Shown here piece by piece: positions 11,480-25,190 of a stretch of 64,000 nucleotides of DNA (position 1 is its first letter; each line of letters opens with the position of its first letter). The translations under genes were made by a program, and so were the position numbers. The DNA is from Channa striata. Lineage: Eukaryota; Chordata; Actinopteri; Anabantiformes; Channidae. The stretch lies in contig CM065168.1 in NCBI GenBank assembly GCA_033026295.1, positions 30,517,226-30,581,225 of the forward strand, in the 5' to 3' direction. Under the pieces are notes generated by a model. That model ran no database searches. It saw only the letters and a list, made by a program, of their open reading frames with translations, and had not been told where the DNA came from.

Positions 11480-14400
11480 GGAGGCTATCGGTCAGATCTG
11501 TCGTTTTGCAGTTTCATAAACTTTCTCACGAGCTATTTCATTCGCTAAGGGGAAGTTTTTATTTTTCTTTTCTTTTTTTTTCTTTTTGAGCTTCACAGTC
11601 TCTAATCTTTGCATATGTCGCTGGACATTGGTGTGTCCAGTTGTGGCTCACATGCGAGCTCTGGTGGCCAGACACCACCCAGACCACACACTGACCTCTG
11701 CCCCGTGCACAGGAGAGCATCAGCCTGCAGGTGGAGGGGAGGCTGACAGGAGGGAGGGCGGAGGTCAGGGAAGGAAAAGGAAGGGGAGGAAGACAAAACC
11801 CTCACACAGGGAAAGACATGAATGAGCCAAGGAAGTTGGGAAGGAGGGAGGAAACAAAGGAAGGTGGAAAAGAGGAAGAGTCAGAGACACGTTGGTGATC
11901 ATTTCTATCACAAATGAACAAGACACGGATTAAGAGAAAAAAGGCTTAAAAAAGAAGAAGAAACGAGATCACAGTGTTGCACAAGAGAGAATTAATTATT
12001 GTGTGTGTGTGTGTGTGTGTGTGTGTTCAAGCAGTGAAATGGGATTGAGTGGTGTGGATTACAGACGGACAGGGTTTTATAATCCCATGTAATCTCATTA
12101 CACTAAGAAACCCCCATCTGAATGAAAGCAAATGCAGAAACAGACACACACTGAGAGCAAGAAAGGGCGCGAAGCTACAGGAAGATTTTAGTAAATCAAG
12201 ATTTAGTTTGTTACAGACGCGTCTTTTGTTCATCATTGTAAACTGACACAAACCGAATATCACAGCAACTAAAATAGTAATTAGAATAAAATTGAAAACA
12301 AAAATAAATAAATAAAATGAAATTTTCTATTAATTGTTAATGATGAGTAAGAAAAAAGTATTGACATTGTCTTGCATAGCTACTGGCTGCAATGTTTAGA
12401 TAATGGACTAGAACGTAGAACTTATCTTCTCATAAAAGCACTCTACAGTGTCGCTGCCTCAGAACCCTGGACAGTTCTAACTATATCTTTGGTCAGCCTG
12501 GGGGGCCTTCGTGGACTTCTTTGCCTGGGGCCCTTCAGAATCTAGGATCTGCATGAGGTCAACAGGCCAGGTCTGAATTTAGTGTGACTCTGGTACAAGC
12601 TAATAAAATAAGCAACAACAAAAAATGTAAAACTCCATCTTGAAAGTTTACCTCAAATGGAAAATAAACAAAGGGAAAGAGCAATGAGGGAGACTTCAGG
12701 TAAGTCCAGTGAGCAGCAGCATGCTTTCTGTTTGCTCCTTTGTTTGTTGTATATGACTGAATAAAGTCAAAAAGTAAAACAAAGTAACATCACGTGAACA
12801 ATGTGCAGGACGTTAAATATCGTCAGTGTATTAGTAGGTGCACTGTCAGTCTGTCCGTCTGAAGAAAGGATTTAAGAAAAAGTACAAAAACTCAGGTGGG
12901 GAAGGAGGAAGGAGGGGTCAAGGAGAAAAGGTGGGGCAGTGAGTAAAACATTAAAAGCTAAGAAAAAAGAGGTTAAAAGAATAGAGAGACAAAGAGACAC
13001 ATGGGCAATAATTTGTCTCTCAGGACTAATAATGATCAAACTGAAGCTGGATTCAGAAAGAAAGACAAAGAGGGAGACAGAGAGAGATGAGCTCTTAGTG
13101 GAGGTGAATATCTCTCAGTGGGGTTATAATGACCGGTATGAACTTGGAGTTGGACTTTAGGATGAAGAGAGTGACGAGGAGAGGAAGAGGAGCAAAGTGT
13201 GAGAGGGAGGAAGGGGGGAGAGAGATGAGGGTGGGGGGACGCGGGGAGAGGAGGAAGAGTAAAAGGACAGAGGCAAAAGAGGTGACAAGAGAGAGGGAGA
13301 GGACAAAAGTGGAAAAACATGTCTGCAAAATGTTCTTCATCCCGTGAGGGAGTAGCAGAGGAAGAGCCCAGTGTTCTACACAAACGGCCATTTTGTTGTT
13401 TTTGCTGTTATTTTGCTTTGATTATTGAAAGACAAATTATTTGACATGCTCGGACTCAGCATCACACCACATAAATCATTTTTGGAGTGATTTTTAAAGA
13501 AAAATACCAAATGTTCCCCGCTGCCATCTTCAATACTTTGAGGATTTGCAGGATTTTTGTCTTTGATGACAATAAATTTACTGTGGCAACAATTTTCTCC
13601 ACTATACTTGATGTAAATGTGTATGCAAGCGCCATCTTATGATGAGGATCCCCGGACGGGTGGGTTTATACTTTCTATCAAGACTCTGAAATCATCGTCA
13701 CAGTAGGTCAGTACAGGTGTACCGTCATTGTGAGTAGGACTGCGATGGAATCAGAAGATCTCACATTAAACCACTGAAAAACTGTATTTATTGTTATTGT
13801 TTTTATTCTATAATTTTAATCTCTTCAGGAAGGCTTTTTATCCTCTTCATCCCATCTCCATCACATTTGAATACTTTCAATTCATTCTAAGAAGTGTAGC
13901 AGATCTGTGCCCAGGACCCCCCACAGTTACCACTGTGTGGCAGAAAGTCTGGCTACTGACTGGCACAGCGAGACCTGCTTAGTCCTAATGCTGAATAATG
14001 AATTGCAGAGATTTAAACTGTGAAGATTCTCCGTCATCCCAGTTAGAAAGGCATGGATGGATTACTGAACGGGCCTAGTGGGCAACGTGGACGTCCACAC
14101 AGCATTTTCACGTCAAACTGAAAGAACAACGAGAAATGGAACAATACTGTCATTTTGTAAATATCTGATTTTGACCAAACTTTTTTATTCCAAAAGATCA
14201 TCCACTGTATCCTTTTTGCTGGATCCTCTCTTGATTGTTGTTGGTTTGCCCAGTTTTCAATTCGTTAAGAGTTTGAGACAGAACACATGCTAAGATTTTT
14301 GACAGACAGGAAGATAGGCTGTGAATATGGTCTGCAGCTAGGAAAGCTCAGATATCCACTTCACAAACTCATGACACAACAAAGGAGATCCAACTCCTCA

Positions 14401-16049
14401 GGACAAGACTCTGCAGTCCAGAACAAGAGCTTTTGTCCATATCTTGGACAGGAGTTTGTACAATGATTTGTAAAAGGAGTATTAGAGTTAATTTATGTCA
14501 AATGGGAACTGTCCTTAGTTGAGACAGGGGTGGCCTAAGAAAGAAACTATCCCTGGGTATGAAGTCGGTTTCAAAGTTTGACTCAGATGACCCTAATGGA
14601 ACATCAAGTCACAAATATCAATAAAGATGTCAGGCAGTAAGTCAGAACTGGCTGTCGATTGAGAGATGAAGACCGTACCTGAACAGAAACACTAGAAAGG
14701 TCATATTTAAAAGTCTGTCTTTTTTTTTCTTTTTTTTGGGGGGGGGGGCACAAAGTGGGAAGCGTTCCTCAAAAAAATCATCTGTTTATAAGACCTCCCT
14801 TCTTAAAACCAGCAGTGACAGCAGGGAGGAGAAATAATGTCATTCATCAGTGACGAGAAACTCCCAGGGCGGCCACAGGATGCACAGTGTCACTTGACAA
14901 TGATGTATGTTCGACAACCTATCTGGAATTTTTCTTAAGTGAACAATAGGAGATAATTGTTTTAATATAGTATTAAAAGGCTGAATCTACAGTTAAAGCG
15001 TGATTGCACCAATTTTCAAATTGCTACTTGTAGCTTTAGGATGTAAATGTACATTAATGCTTCTAAACATCCTTCTGATTTCACTATATTTAAATATTTA
15101 TCTCCTTCTAGCTGAAGAACTTTCTCCAGATGACATCACCTAGAAGACTTTTAGGAGTTCAGATGAGGGAAGCTCTGGAAAACGTCAACCATGGTTACAG
15201 ACTCCATAGTGTGAGCAACAAGACGATAAAAGTAGAAAGATATTTTGATATAGGGAAGTCAAAGGGAAGTTTATTGGCAATTCTTTGTACAACGGAAACT
15301 AGAACCAAAATACACAATTTGAAATACAAAATTATGTTGTTGTAAAAACCATATTTTGCTCAGCTGCCATACTTGTTTTCCACAATAGTGTACATCTGTG
15401 CTGAACTGAATGACTGACAGAACATCGTGGAGACAATAACAAAAACAAGAAAAATCTGTATTTGTCCTTTACCAAAACACTGGTAAGAGTCTTTTATGAC
15501 TTTTCCAATAATGACCACATGTCTTGCAAATTGCAGTTACATTACAAATTACAAATTTATAATTTATGCTGCTAATTTGTTTTGCAAAAATGTACTCAAG
15601 TTTCTCCCAATAAATAAATATTAATGTGATATCATATCCTCTGCTAAGGCCAACAGAGGATTTGATAGCGTCACAAATCCACCCGGATCACCTACCAGGC
15701 TGTTCCTCCACACAAACAAATTAAAAATAAAAATGTTATTTAGTTTTCTAAAATTGCAGATCAATGTAGACTGTTACCCACAAATTCAGATTATTTTATC
15801 TCTTCTCATGAAATTATTGTGACAATGTGATTTATTCTTGATAGATAAAGTGTATATCTTCTCAAAACATTATTCACCAATCTCTACCAAAAATATCACA
15901 ATAAAAATGAAACCCCAATTTTCCTTTGCAAAAGAGAAGAATGTGTCTGAAAACAAAATTCCAACTTTATGCCCAACAGGGTATATTAACCATTGTTTTT
16001 TGTTTTCGACCAATGGAATGTTTGAATAAAAATACAGGAACTAGAACAT
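11441..16049. other. Intergenic, no gene seen
   Basis: This is unique AT-rich DNA between the divergent dach and frmd7 genes. It holds (GT)n at 11443-11475 and 12001-12027, a purine-rich stretch at about 12900-13330 dominated by AGAGGA units, and a poly-T/poly-G junction at 14719-14750. The open frames present are 60-115 codons, low in complexity, and not recognisable. Confidence 0.6.
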
Positions 16050-16399
16050 TTGAAAACTGGAGTACTTTTATTTCTACTCATGCTTGGAGTTCTTGAGAGG
16101 AAAGCAACACCCAGCTCAGCTTGTGTCTGCAGGCCACTGGACCATCCCAGCTAATCTTACACTGCAAACTACAACTCTGCGCTGCCACTGGAGACCTCTC
16201 GGGAGAACTGCTTAATGTTTGATGTCACACACAACTACAACGGGTCAGACCCGTTGCTTCGACAAGAAGGCAGCTCAGTATTCTTGGCATGGCTCAACAT
16301 GGCAGAGGTGGCAAAGAGACACGATGGCCACGCCGACAAAGGCGAGAGAAAGAGACAGTGGCAGAGCAGCAGCACATGCTGGAGCAGCCTTCAGTTGTC

Positions 16400-16910
16400 A
16401 CAATAAGAAGAAATGTGCAGTCAAGTTTGTGTGATGATGTTTGATGTGATATTTTGGGGTTGTGCCAGACATAGCGTTTTCTTTGAGGGCCGAGAGGTTC
16501 CAGTTTTAGTCTCAATGGACCAGAGCACCTTCCGCAGTGTTTGGTTAGTGATGCCTCTTGCTTAGGTGATGCAGCCTCTGGTGACTTTGTGTAAAGGTGT
16601 GTATATGTAATGACAGATCATGTGACACTTCGATTGCACACAGGTTGGACATCATTTCACTATAAATGTGACTACTGAAGGTAATTGGTTGCACCAGATC
16701 TTTTTATGGGCTTCATAACAAAGGGGCTGAATACATACGCACATGCCAATTCCTGCTTTCTATTTTTAAAAAATTGTTCACCAACTTAGACTATTGTGTT
16801 ATATACATTACATAAAATGCACATTAACAACACATTGAACTTAAGGCTGTAATGTAACAAAATAGGTAAAATGCCAGGGGGGTGAGTACTTTTGCAAGGC
16901 ACAGTAAAAT
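16400..16910. mobile_element. Decayed Tc1/mariner element, 3' part with terminal repeat
   Basis: The minus strand near 16440-16515 encodes KLEPLGPQRKRYVWHNP, which resembles the ETK-ELFG-N-KRYVWRKPNT stretch of Tc1-like transposases; the frame then dissolves. Downstream, GGTAATTGGTTGCACCAGA (from 16679) and ACTTTTGCAAGGCACAGTA (from 16889) match a well-known fish Tc1-type tail and terminal inverted repeat. It is inactive: truncated and frameshifted. The 5' side is not clear, and 16050-16400 may belong to the same element. Confidence 0.7.
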
Positions 16911-17481
16911 CCTGTAATGTTGTTTGGCTTGTTTGGCACTTTCCTTTCTTCATCTTGTAAATGCAAGATTGTGGAAAAGTAAAAAAAAGTACCAAAATCT
17001 TAATGGGACTTTAATGAGTGTTGTGCTTCAATTATTGTAAAAAAAATACGTAACATTGAAACAGACTCTGTCAGTGAGCTCTTGACAGAGTTACTGAAGT
17101 GACGATAGGTCTGTTTTCACAGATGCATTTCAATGCACTTGAGTAAAGACGAAGGACAAAGTACTGAAATGGTTGATTAAAAATTATCAAAAAGACAAAA
17201 TAAAGTCTTCCAATGAAAAAAAGAGGGCAGAAGAGAAAGAGAGAGACCCAGTGTAAGAGGGAGAATATTTTAGACTCCAGTGTTGGGTGACATTGGTGCA
17301 CTGGCGTTTTATGATGTTCTTTTTTTAATTTCACTTTGGGAGAAAAACATGAATGAGAAAGAGCTGCAGGCTTTGTGTGTGTGTGTGTGTGTGTGTCTTT
17401 TCAAACTCTTGTCTCGTACACACACACAATAACTTCAGATATTGTCCAAAGTGTTTCTGTATACAAACATCACACACCCAC

Positions 17482-17520
<39 letters not shown>

Positions 17521-17632
17521 CGCTGCATCTGAACCATCACTTGAGGCCATCAGGATTTATTTAGCTTTTATTTATACAAGCTTAAAGTCAGACCATCCAT
17601 CTCACACACACAACAGCCCCCAGCTTTCATTA

Positions 17633-17670
<38 letters not shown>

Positions 17671-19615
17671 AGTAGATGACATTGCGTGCATGCAAGCAAG
17701 TTTGTGTTCTCGATGGTATACAGTACAGTAATTCTGAGACGACGCGTGTTTGTGTATGTGTGTGTCTTTGCCCATCATCCTCGGTGGTACCTCCGGCGAT
17801 GATGTTGACTACGGCGGCTCAAGTTGTGTTCTTTAATAATCTAATTCAACAACACAATTACCAAGTGTCAAACTGCAGTATGAGCATCTCGGGGCCGGAC
17901 AGAGTGACAGCGATGCTTCGTTTCCATACAAGGAGCTTTTTTTTTTTCCAGCTTGATTACAACTTAATGGACACACCAAATATTCAATAAAAATTTTCCT
18001 CTTGTTTTACGCTCACGTGAGGTGGAAAATGATTTTGACTTTATTGAATGGTGCGGTATCAATGTAATATAATTACTTTGTTGTAAAATGATGCTCCTCC
18101 CAGCAAAGTATCATAAAGGAATAGGTTGAAGGAATTACTTTAATGAGATGCTCAGTTGTTAAATGTACTTACACTATAAGAGGACCGTGCTTGGCTCTGA
18201 TGTGTCTTTGAAGATTTTTATGTGTATGTGTATTAACATGCAATTTATGGGTAGTTTTTTCCATGTAAAATATGTTTTATGCACATTTGTATTCAATGTG
18301 AGGAAGAAACTATGTGAGATGTTCCTGAAAATCCAAAAAAGTGAAAAAACAGTGTGATGTCACTGCAGGGTTGTAGAGGGACACGAACCAAAATGTTCAA
18401 AAATGGAATAGTTTCATATCAGCTGAATGATGTTAAATGATGCATAAATTGTTAGGGTTAGGCAATAAGGGCACGTAGTTTAGTTTAGAGAGAGCCAGTA
18501 GTGAAGGCTATTAGCCCCACAAACATTCCAGACAAAGAAAAGCCCAGAAGCGTTGACAACATCTGGCCCTTTTTAGGTGATCTCAAATCTGCCCTGGCAT
18601 GTACGTAGGTGCTTTTTAAAATGTTGGCCTTGATGCAGGTGACTGCTGTTTCTGTGACCACACAGTCACTTTCACCATACTGACAATTTGGATCTAACAG
18701 TAATATGCACCAGCACAGAACAGGATCTTCTTGCTGTGTTTACTTTTGTGCTCCGGCCTGATATGTGTTTAAATAATGAGCAACCAACGTAGTTCGTCCC
18801 GTGGTACACTACATTCAGGTGTTTATTTTTGTGCCTAAAGCTCATAAAATCTATGACATTGCAGTGTCATGTCATTAACCAAATGATGCCGCATCTGAAG
18901 ACTTTGTCATTTAATTAAAGGACTTGTTTTTTAGCTAAACTACTAAAAAAGTATTTTTAGTAATTCTCCTGTCCGTATGTGAAGTAAGATTTAAGTAACA
19001 ATCCCAGTGATTGTTTGTATTATGTTCTACTAGAAACTACAAATAAGCAACTTTATATGAGTTCATTGTAATTATGCAGCAAGACAACCGCTTTGCAACA
19101 CTGCTTAAGTGGCTAAAAACCCCCATCTTATTTCATCTATAAAGGTTAAGTCAGTTAATTTTCCTGAACATTTAACTATATCACAAAATATTTGAGCATT
19201 GTTATATTAACGTACACATGCTGTGATACAGTATATTCTTCATATTGCCCACACTGTGTCAATCCAAATGACCAATGCAGGAGTAAATCTGAGACCCCAA
19301 AATTCATTTTCTTTAGATAGGTTATATAAAAGACACTGGGGCTCAGTAACGACTGCTCGTCACCTCTTCTTCAAGTCTTTATTTCATTTAGAAAATAATG
19401 GCAGGAAGAATCAATGCAAACTCTTTTTAGCTGATGGCTTTATGCTTGCTGTCCTGTAGTGTGTAGTTTTTCTTTTACGAATCAGTTTCAGAGTTTCGAA
19501 TCAGAAATAAACCTTGAGACAGAAAAGGGACAGACATTTTTTTATGTCATAAAAATGTTCTTGGGCAATATCCAGTCTGGTGTAATAAAGGCCAAGCTCA
19601 TTCCTGTTTCCACTT
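16911..19615. other. Intergenic, no gene seen
   Basis: AT-rich unique sequence with (GT)n 17373-17396, (CA)n 17482-17518 and (GT)n 17637-17665. A better-than-random-looking block near 17765-17930 is listed separately. The small frames (up to 118 codons) are driven by the CA/GT arrays. Confidence 0.6.
17765..17935. promoter_or_regulatory. Candidate conserved non-coding element
   Basis: Between microsatellites lies about 170 bases of balanced, non-repetitive sequence. It has paired homeodomain-like cores (TAATAATCTAATTCAAC at about 17834-17850, then CAATTACC) and GATGATGTTGACTACGGCGG. It has no splice-bounded frame. Calling it regulatory is inference from texture and from its position in the gene-poor flank of a developmental regulator. 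Confidence 0.25.
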
Positions 19616-19912
19616 TTTTCTGTCCCCATCTTTCTCTCTCTCTCTCTCATCTTTTCTCCCTCTGTCCCCCTCTGTCCTCCACCTCTCCTTCCTCTCTGCC
19701 CTTCATCCCCCCTTCTCTTTATCACTTCGCTCATAAAACCCGCTCATCCAGAAAGAACAGAGTTTAGAGGAGGATGGGGGAGAGAGAGACAGACATTGAA
19801 AGGGGGAGGAAGAGAGAAATGAATGGGGGATAAAGACAAGGAGATAAGAAAAGAGCAAAGACAGAAGGATGGAGAGAAAGTGGAAAAAAACACTCAAGAG
19901 AGACTGTATACA
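19616..19912. repeat. Pyrimidine tract switching to purine tract
   Basis: The plus strand is nearly all C/T from about 19616 to 19735 (TCTCTC, CCCTCTGTCC units). After about 25 bases of mixed sequence it is nearly all A/G from about 19762 to 19912. The arms are compositionally complementary, so an imperfect fold-back is possible. It resembles the arrangement at 827-2136. Not coding. Confidence 0.6.
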
Positions 19913-20620
19913 GAAAGAAGAAAGAGTTTTTAATAGTACATTTGCTGATATTAAACAGTATGATTAGCCTAACTCACACAGTAAATCTACACTGGCCTCT
20001 ATGGTGCAGCTTCACACACATGTTCACACACATTTGCATTGTTTAGCCCCTTAAACCATCTAACAATGTTGACCTTTGAGGAAACTAGGGGAGACCTCAG
20101 TTGAGTACATTTACTTCATATAAGCTGATTTGCTGGAGTAAAAACTGCTCCACAGAGCTGCAGCCTGGTCTGCAGTCAGTCATGAGAAAACCGTGACAGT
20201 TACGTCCACCTATTTCCTTAAAAAAAGCCACAATTATGCTTCTGTGTGTTGCATACAAGCAAATACGTGTGCAGGTTTCAGAGAGGTTTGGATTGAACTG
20301 TGCGATCATTTTGAAACGTCCAGCTCTTGGTATTATGTTAAACTGACACAGGTTTACATTAATTTGTCCACCCCCATGTATAACACTTGAGGCACGGATG
20401 GATTACTCAGTGGCATCAGGTTAACATTTCTTTTTGAAAAGTAGAACAAACTGATAAAAAGATATACACAATAACACAACTGTAAATAAACAAATACAAA
20501 GACAAAAACCAGCTACACAAAGATGCAAAACAACAACAAAAAGACTTAAAATTACCACACAGAGGCACAAAATATTAATCGGCTACAAAGAAACTGTCTA
20601 CAAAAAGTTGAAATTGGCAT
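19913..20620. other. Intergenic, nothing recognisable
   Basis: Unique AT-rich sequence without long frames, repeats or motifs that I recognise. Confidence 0.6.
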
Positions 20621-20621
20621 C

Positions 20622-20915
20622 ACAACGGCGGAGTGGTTAGTTGCTGTCAGCTTCCAAACAGCCAAAAGGTCCCCGGTTTGAGTCATTCTGCCGACTGAGT
20701 CCTTTCTGTGCTGTGTTTACATGATTTCCACATTCAAAGTTTCCTCTGGTTTCCTCCCACAGGTTAACTGGTGACTCGAAATTAAACTACATGTGAACGT
20801 GAGTGTGAATGGTTGTCCTTCTACGTACGTCTCGCTGTTTTGGACCTAAGACAGACTTGCAACATGTCCAGGGTGTCCCCTGCCTTTTGCCCAATAACAG
20901 GCCGGGTCATTCAAG
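20622..20915 (+). mobile_element. tRNA-headed SINE, degenerate
   Basis: ACGGCGGAGTGGTTAGTTG resembles a pol III A box, and CCCCGGTTTGAGTCATT about 45 bases on resembles a B box (consensus GGTTCGAATCC). The body carries CTCTGGTTTCCTCCCACAGG, TTAACTGGTGACTC, GTGAGTGTGAATGGTTGTC and TGTCCAGGGTGTCCCCTGCC, all hallmarks of a very common fish SINE whose copies share this order. It is old: several consensus CpG sites are lost and the tail is cut before the usual final segment. Confidence 0.75.
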
Positions 20916-22230
20916 CAAAGATGTCAGAGAGACATGTGTGATGAGGCAGTGGAGTCATCCTCTGGACAGTTTTAATTTTTAGTAATGCAATAGATTAAAA
21001 TAATGTATGCCTGTATTCTGCCAAAAAATAAGTGTAGAACCAAATACACTGTAGAAAGACAAAAGCAGAGCCGTCCCAGCTTGGGTGATGATGTGGACAC
21101 TGAAAAAGAATTTCCACAATGTAACATTTTATTATTATTTGAAGTTAGATAATGTTCAATTTATAATAATTGATATGTTACCTCTGTACACAATATTGGT
21201 CATACATGTCAGAGCCTATCCTTTTACTTTTCCTTCTACTAGAATAGTTTTAGCCATCTTTCTTTAAGCAGAAGTCTCTGTACTCCTACTTGAAATAAAT
21301 GAATGCGTGTACATTCGCCACCCCTGGCGACGACGGTCTGACTGACAGAAACACCTCGTACCTCGGTAGGTAGCATTAGCACGTCATTGAATACTCAGCA
21401 CGACATCAGAGCAGCAACTCCTCGGTTACCGAAGGGCACCACAACAGGTCACTGTGTAAACCCAACTTCCTGCGCCCTTTGGACAAATATTTACAAATGC
21501 GTTTCCCAAAGTCACTTACTGGTCCGACTGGGTACTGAGAGAAGAGAGAGCTGGAGGAAGAGAAGCAGAGAGAGAGAGATGAAAGAGACACAAAGAGACA
21601 AAAGGAGATTAAGAGAGTGAGAACAGGTCTCAAGGTGACTAGTCTTTGTCCTAATTCTTCTTTTAAAACAGCTAAAGAGGCCAAAAACAACTCGCTCTCC
21701 CCATTTCTCTTATTCTCTTCCTATGTCACTCTCTCATCATCTCTCTCCTCTCTCTCTCTCTCTTCTATTCCTGCCATCCTCACTGAAAAAGGCTAAAAAC
21801 ATCACCAATCTCTCACTCCCTCTTCTTTTATATTTAACTCGTTCTCTTTTAGCATTTACATCTCTTCATCCTGACGCTACCCCCTCTCTCCCTCTCTGTT
21901 CCTGTCGTCTTTGCCAGCAGCAATGTCTTCAAACTCTGATTGATGATGGTTGCCGTCGGTTACTGTTGTGTCCTGCTTTCTGTTTTTACCCAAATACTCT
22001 CTTTCTCTCTCCTCTCAAAACTTTTTCAACTTTTTTTAAACTGCTGATGTGAAAGTCAACCCCCCCTCCCCACCGCTCTGCCGGTTTAGTGTGTATTCAA
22101 GGTAATGTGCAAACTATTTATTTAGTTAGCATCAAGTTAACGTCAAAAACCGGGTGTCAGCGATTTACAATCCTACATGCTTTATTGATCTTTATCTTTA
22201 TGAGATTTACAGTACCGAACAATATTCACT
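20916..22230. other. Intergenic with purine and pyrimidine tracts
   Basis: Mostly unique sequence. An A/G-rich tract (about 21537-21620) is followed by a C/T-rich tract (about 21710-21905). No gene seen. Frames of 94-109 codons in this stretch are Ser/Leu-rich composition artefacts. Confidence 0.55.
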
Positions 22231-22231
22231 T

Positions 22232-22335
22232 GAAATCCATCCATCCATTTAACTGCTTATACTGTTCAGGGTCATTGGGGCTTGAGCCTATTCCAGCTGT
22301 CAGTGGGCGACAGGCAGGGTGCAGGTCACATCTCA
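22232..22335 (-). mobile_element. Fish SINE tail fragment
   Basis: ATCCATCCATCCATTTAACTG, then CTTATACTGTTCAGGGTCATTG and CTTGAGCCTATTCCAGCTGTC, match the terminal part of the SINE family seen at 20622, here as a separate 3' fragment. Orientation is inferred from the family as I remember it, where GCTGGGATAGGCTCCAGC is the forward 3' end, so this copy is reversed. Confidence 0.65.
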
Positions 22336-22736
22336 GGGCCACAATCTTAGAATTTACATATATACATACACATTTTGGTGTAGCTATTAAAATTTGTCCT
22401 TTTGTAGACATTAACTTTATTTATTATCTCTGCATCATATTCATTATAGTAACAAAGACATGAAGGGTAGTAAAACAAGAAAAAGTGGAAAAATGGACAA
22501 GTGACGCTTCCCTCCTTTAATCCGACATTGGAAGGATGGAACACAAATCAACTAGGTGGATTGAAATAACAATTAAGTCTGATTATTATTATATCTGATT
22601 ATCTACGAATGTGGAGTGTTTTTTAAAATCAAGGTAACATTTTTCTGCATTTCTTGAAACCTCGTTCTCAAAAACACATTTCTTACTTGACTTTCATTCT
22701 TCCTTCTCCAATCTTCTCCATCCTTCTTCCATCCTG

Positions 22737-22889
<153 letters not shown>

Positions 22890-24650
22890 TGTGGTCGGTT
22901 AATGAAAAGCTTTATTGAATGTGTTTTTTAATGTTTATTTCATTATTAACATATAATCAGTGCCATCAATCACTGTGACAGCCACCTATTGTCAGCCTGG
23001 CTGTCTCACTGCATCTGTGTGTGTCTGTGTGTGTGTGCGGCAAATAGAGAAGGAGAGATGGTGAGTGAGTGTGTGTATTTTACACAATTACAACAAGATG
23101 TGTAAAATCAATAGTCCTCATCTTAAGGCAAAGGACAGAGGAGGTGAGGAAAGGGAGGATGAACAGAAACAAGGGAGCACCGAGTAAAAGTAAGTAGGGG
23201 CGAAAGCTGGGGAGGAGAGACAGAAAGGATGGAAAGAGGAGAAAACAAATAAAAAAGTTCAACTAAAGGGAAGGACAAAGAAAGGACAAAAAGACGACTT
23301 GATGCAAGTCAATGAGAGAGGAACCAATCAATTTCATTTAAATTAGCTTCAATCCTCTGTGGTACAAACACAAACAGGAGGTGAAAAGCAGCTAAGGGCC
23401 GTGACACAGTGACACGCCGAACTGACAAACGGCCTTCGTTGTCTGTCTGTCCCTCCGGTCGTCGCAGTTATCGCTGCGTGTCCCAGCGACTCGCACTAGT
23501 CGGGGCCACGTCAGTTCCTTTCCCGCTGATTCAGCACGGTGATTTGGTTGCAGTCCGGTTGGTTAGAAAGAGACTCTGATTGGCTGTTCGACTTAGACAA
23601 TTGTAAACAAATTCATGAATAGAAGTATAACTCTTCCATTAGTAGAAGCCATAAACCATTTGTGGATCAAAACTAGCAGCATGCCCTTTATTTTACAGCC
23701 ACATAGCTTTACCAGCAAGCGAAAGCAAAATGGGGAACCTGGTAAACCTCTACATTCTTATTGTGAGCATGTTAGCAGGCTGTTAGCATTCAGCTCAAAT
23801 CACTGCTACCTCTGTAACCAACAGCATGAGACTTTGAGAGTTTTAGCACCTAATAATTAAAACAGGATAAAGTTCATCAATGTATTTTCTACTTCATTGA
23901 CTTTTTAAGGCCATATGTGATTTATGAGCATATCGCGTCAGAGACAGAGTTCACCTAACACATGGCGGAACAAAGAACACATTTGTACAATTTTTCACCC
24001 TACTGGATAAACTTTATCTCTGTAACAGCTTCGCAACATAAATTTCTGTGTATACCATCAAATTAATTTTGTGTTTTGTTATACAGCTGTATCTGAGATT
24101 TCGGTAAAAATCTACGTCTTGACTCATTGCTGGTTTGTAATCCGACTGGAAAATGCTTCACCTTTGAAAAGTCAAAAAACGAAGGCGTGGTTAATAAATT
24201 GTTTCATGCTGCTATTGAAATACTCTTGAGCACAACTCAATCCTTTAACTGCCACAAAAATGGAGCTGCTAAGAAGTGAACATTAAACAACTACAATTGC
24301 TTGTTGTTTGGAAGGGTTATGCTTGGGGGTCCCCAGGTGGTGCTGCAGTTTTTATTTCCTCTAAACATAAATATATTAAAGAAAAGGAAAATCAACAGGG
24401 ACAGTAAAATGGCAGAGGACGAATGAAAGCATTTGGACGAGGCCTCTGTTTTAAATTTGACTCAGAAAACTTTATTGATCCGAGTGCCAAACGGAATTAC
24501 GGAAACAAACCCAGTGCTTTGAAGAGAAGTTTCACTGTCGTTATCGTAAGCCCCTATAATCCATCATATCTGGGAATCAAATTAACATATATTTACACGA
24601 ACAAGCACACACACAAACATTTAAATGCAAGCCCTTAAAAAAATTCTGTT
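22890..24650. other. Intergenic, no gene seen
   Basis: Unique sequence, purine-rich at about 23110-23290, with short GT runs near 23017-23037. No recognisable exon. Confidence 0.55.
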
Positions 24651-24675
24651 TCTCTCTCTCACACACACACACTCA

Positions 24676-24905
24676 GAGGCCAAATCATTAGTCATAGGTT
24701 AATTAGTGTTATAATTAATAACCCAGCAGACATGTGTATGTGTGTGTGGGGTGGGTGGGTGTACATGAATATGTGTAACGAGGGGTCGGGAGTTAAATCA
24801 TATTAATTTCAACATTGATTAAGCAATAAAAAAGACTTAACTAGCGGGAGTGTATATCACTTCGCCACACAGGCATCACAATTTAAATCTATGTATTAAT
24901 TAAAA
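24676..24905. promoter_or_regulatory. Candidate conserved non-coding element rich in homeodomain cores
   Basis: GGTTAATTAGTG followed by TATAATTAATAACC (about 24698-24724) forms an imperfect palindrome of ATTA/TAAT cores. More cores follow (CATATTAATTTCAAC, TTGATTAAGC, TATGTATTAATTAAAACGCC) up to about 24907, where a (GT)n run starts. Such density of TAATTA-type sites in balanced, repeat-free sequence is typical of developmental enhancers. There is no frame. Regulatory role is inference. Confidence 0.3.
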
Positions 24906-24994
24906 CGCCTCTGTGTGTGTGTGTGTGTGTGTGTGTTGCCAAGCTTGATGCCAAGGTTTCTAGAGCGAGAAAGGGATCAACACTTTTTAACAGC

Positions 24995-25190
24995 GATAAA
25001 GAGAGGCAGAGATTTGAAGGGGAGTGATAGCAAAACATGGATCTAATTCAGAGAGAAGGAGCTGAAACAGAGAAGACGACGAAGAAAAGGAGGGAAGTGG
25101 GATCGAGGGAATTTGTGAGAGGTATAGATAAAATGAAAAAAGAAAGCGAGAGGGAGGGAGGAACGAGGAGGAGGGAAGAAGACTGACTGC
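24995..25190 (+). repeat. Purine-rich tract
   Basis: About 190 bases dominated by A and G (GAGAGG, GAAGGAGG, AGAAAGCGAG units). The minus-strand frame across it is Ser/Leu/Pro-rich low complexity, not a gene. Confidence 0.5.

Noticed and set aside
20622..20700. A possible tRNA gene (A-box and B-box-like strings)
   Set aside because: The arms do not fold as a cloverleaf, and the following sequence is the body of a fish SINE.
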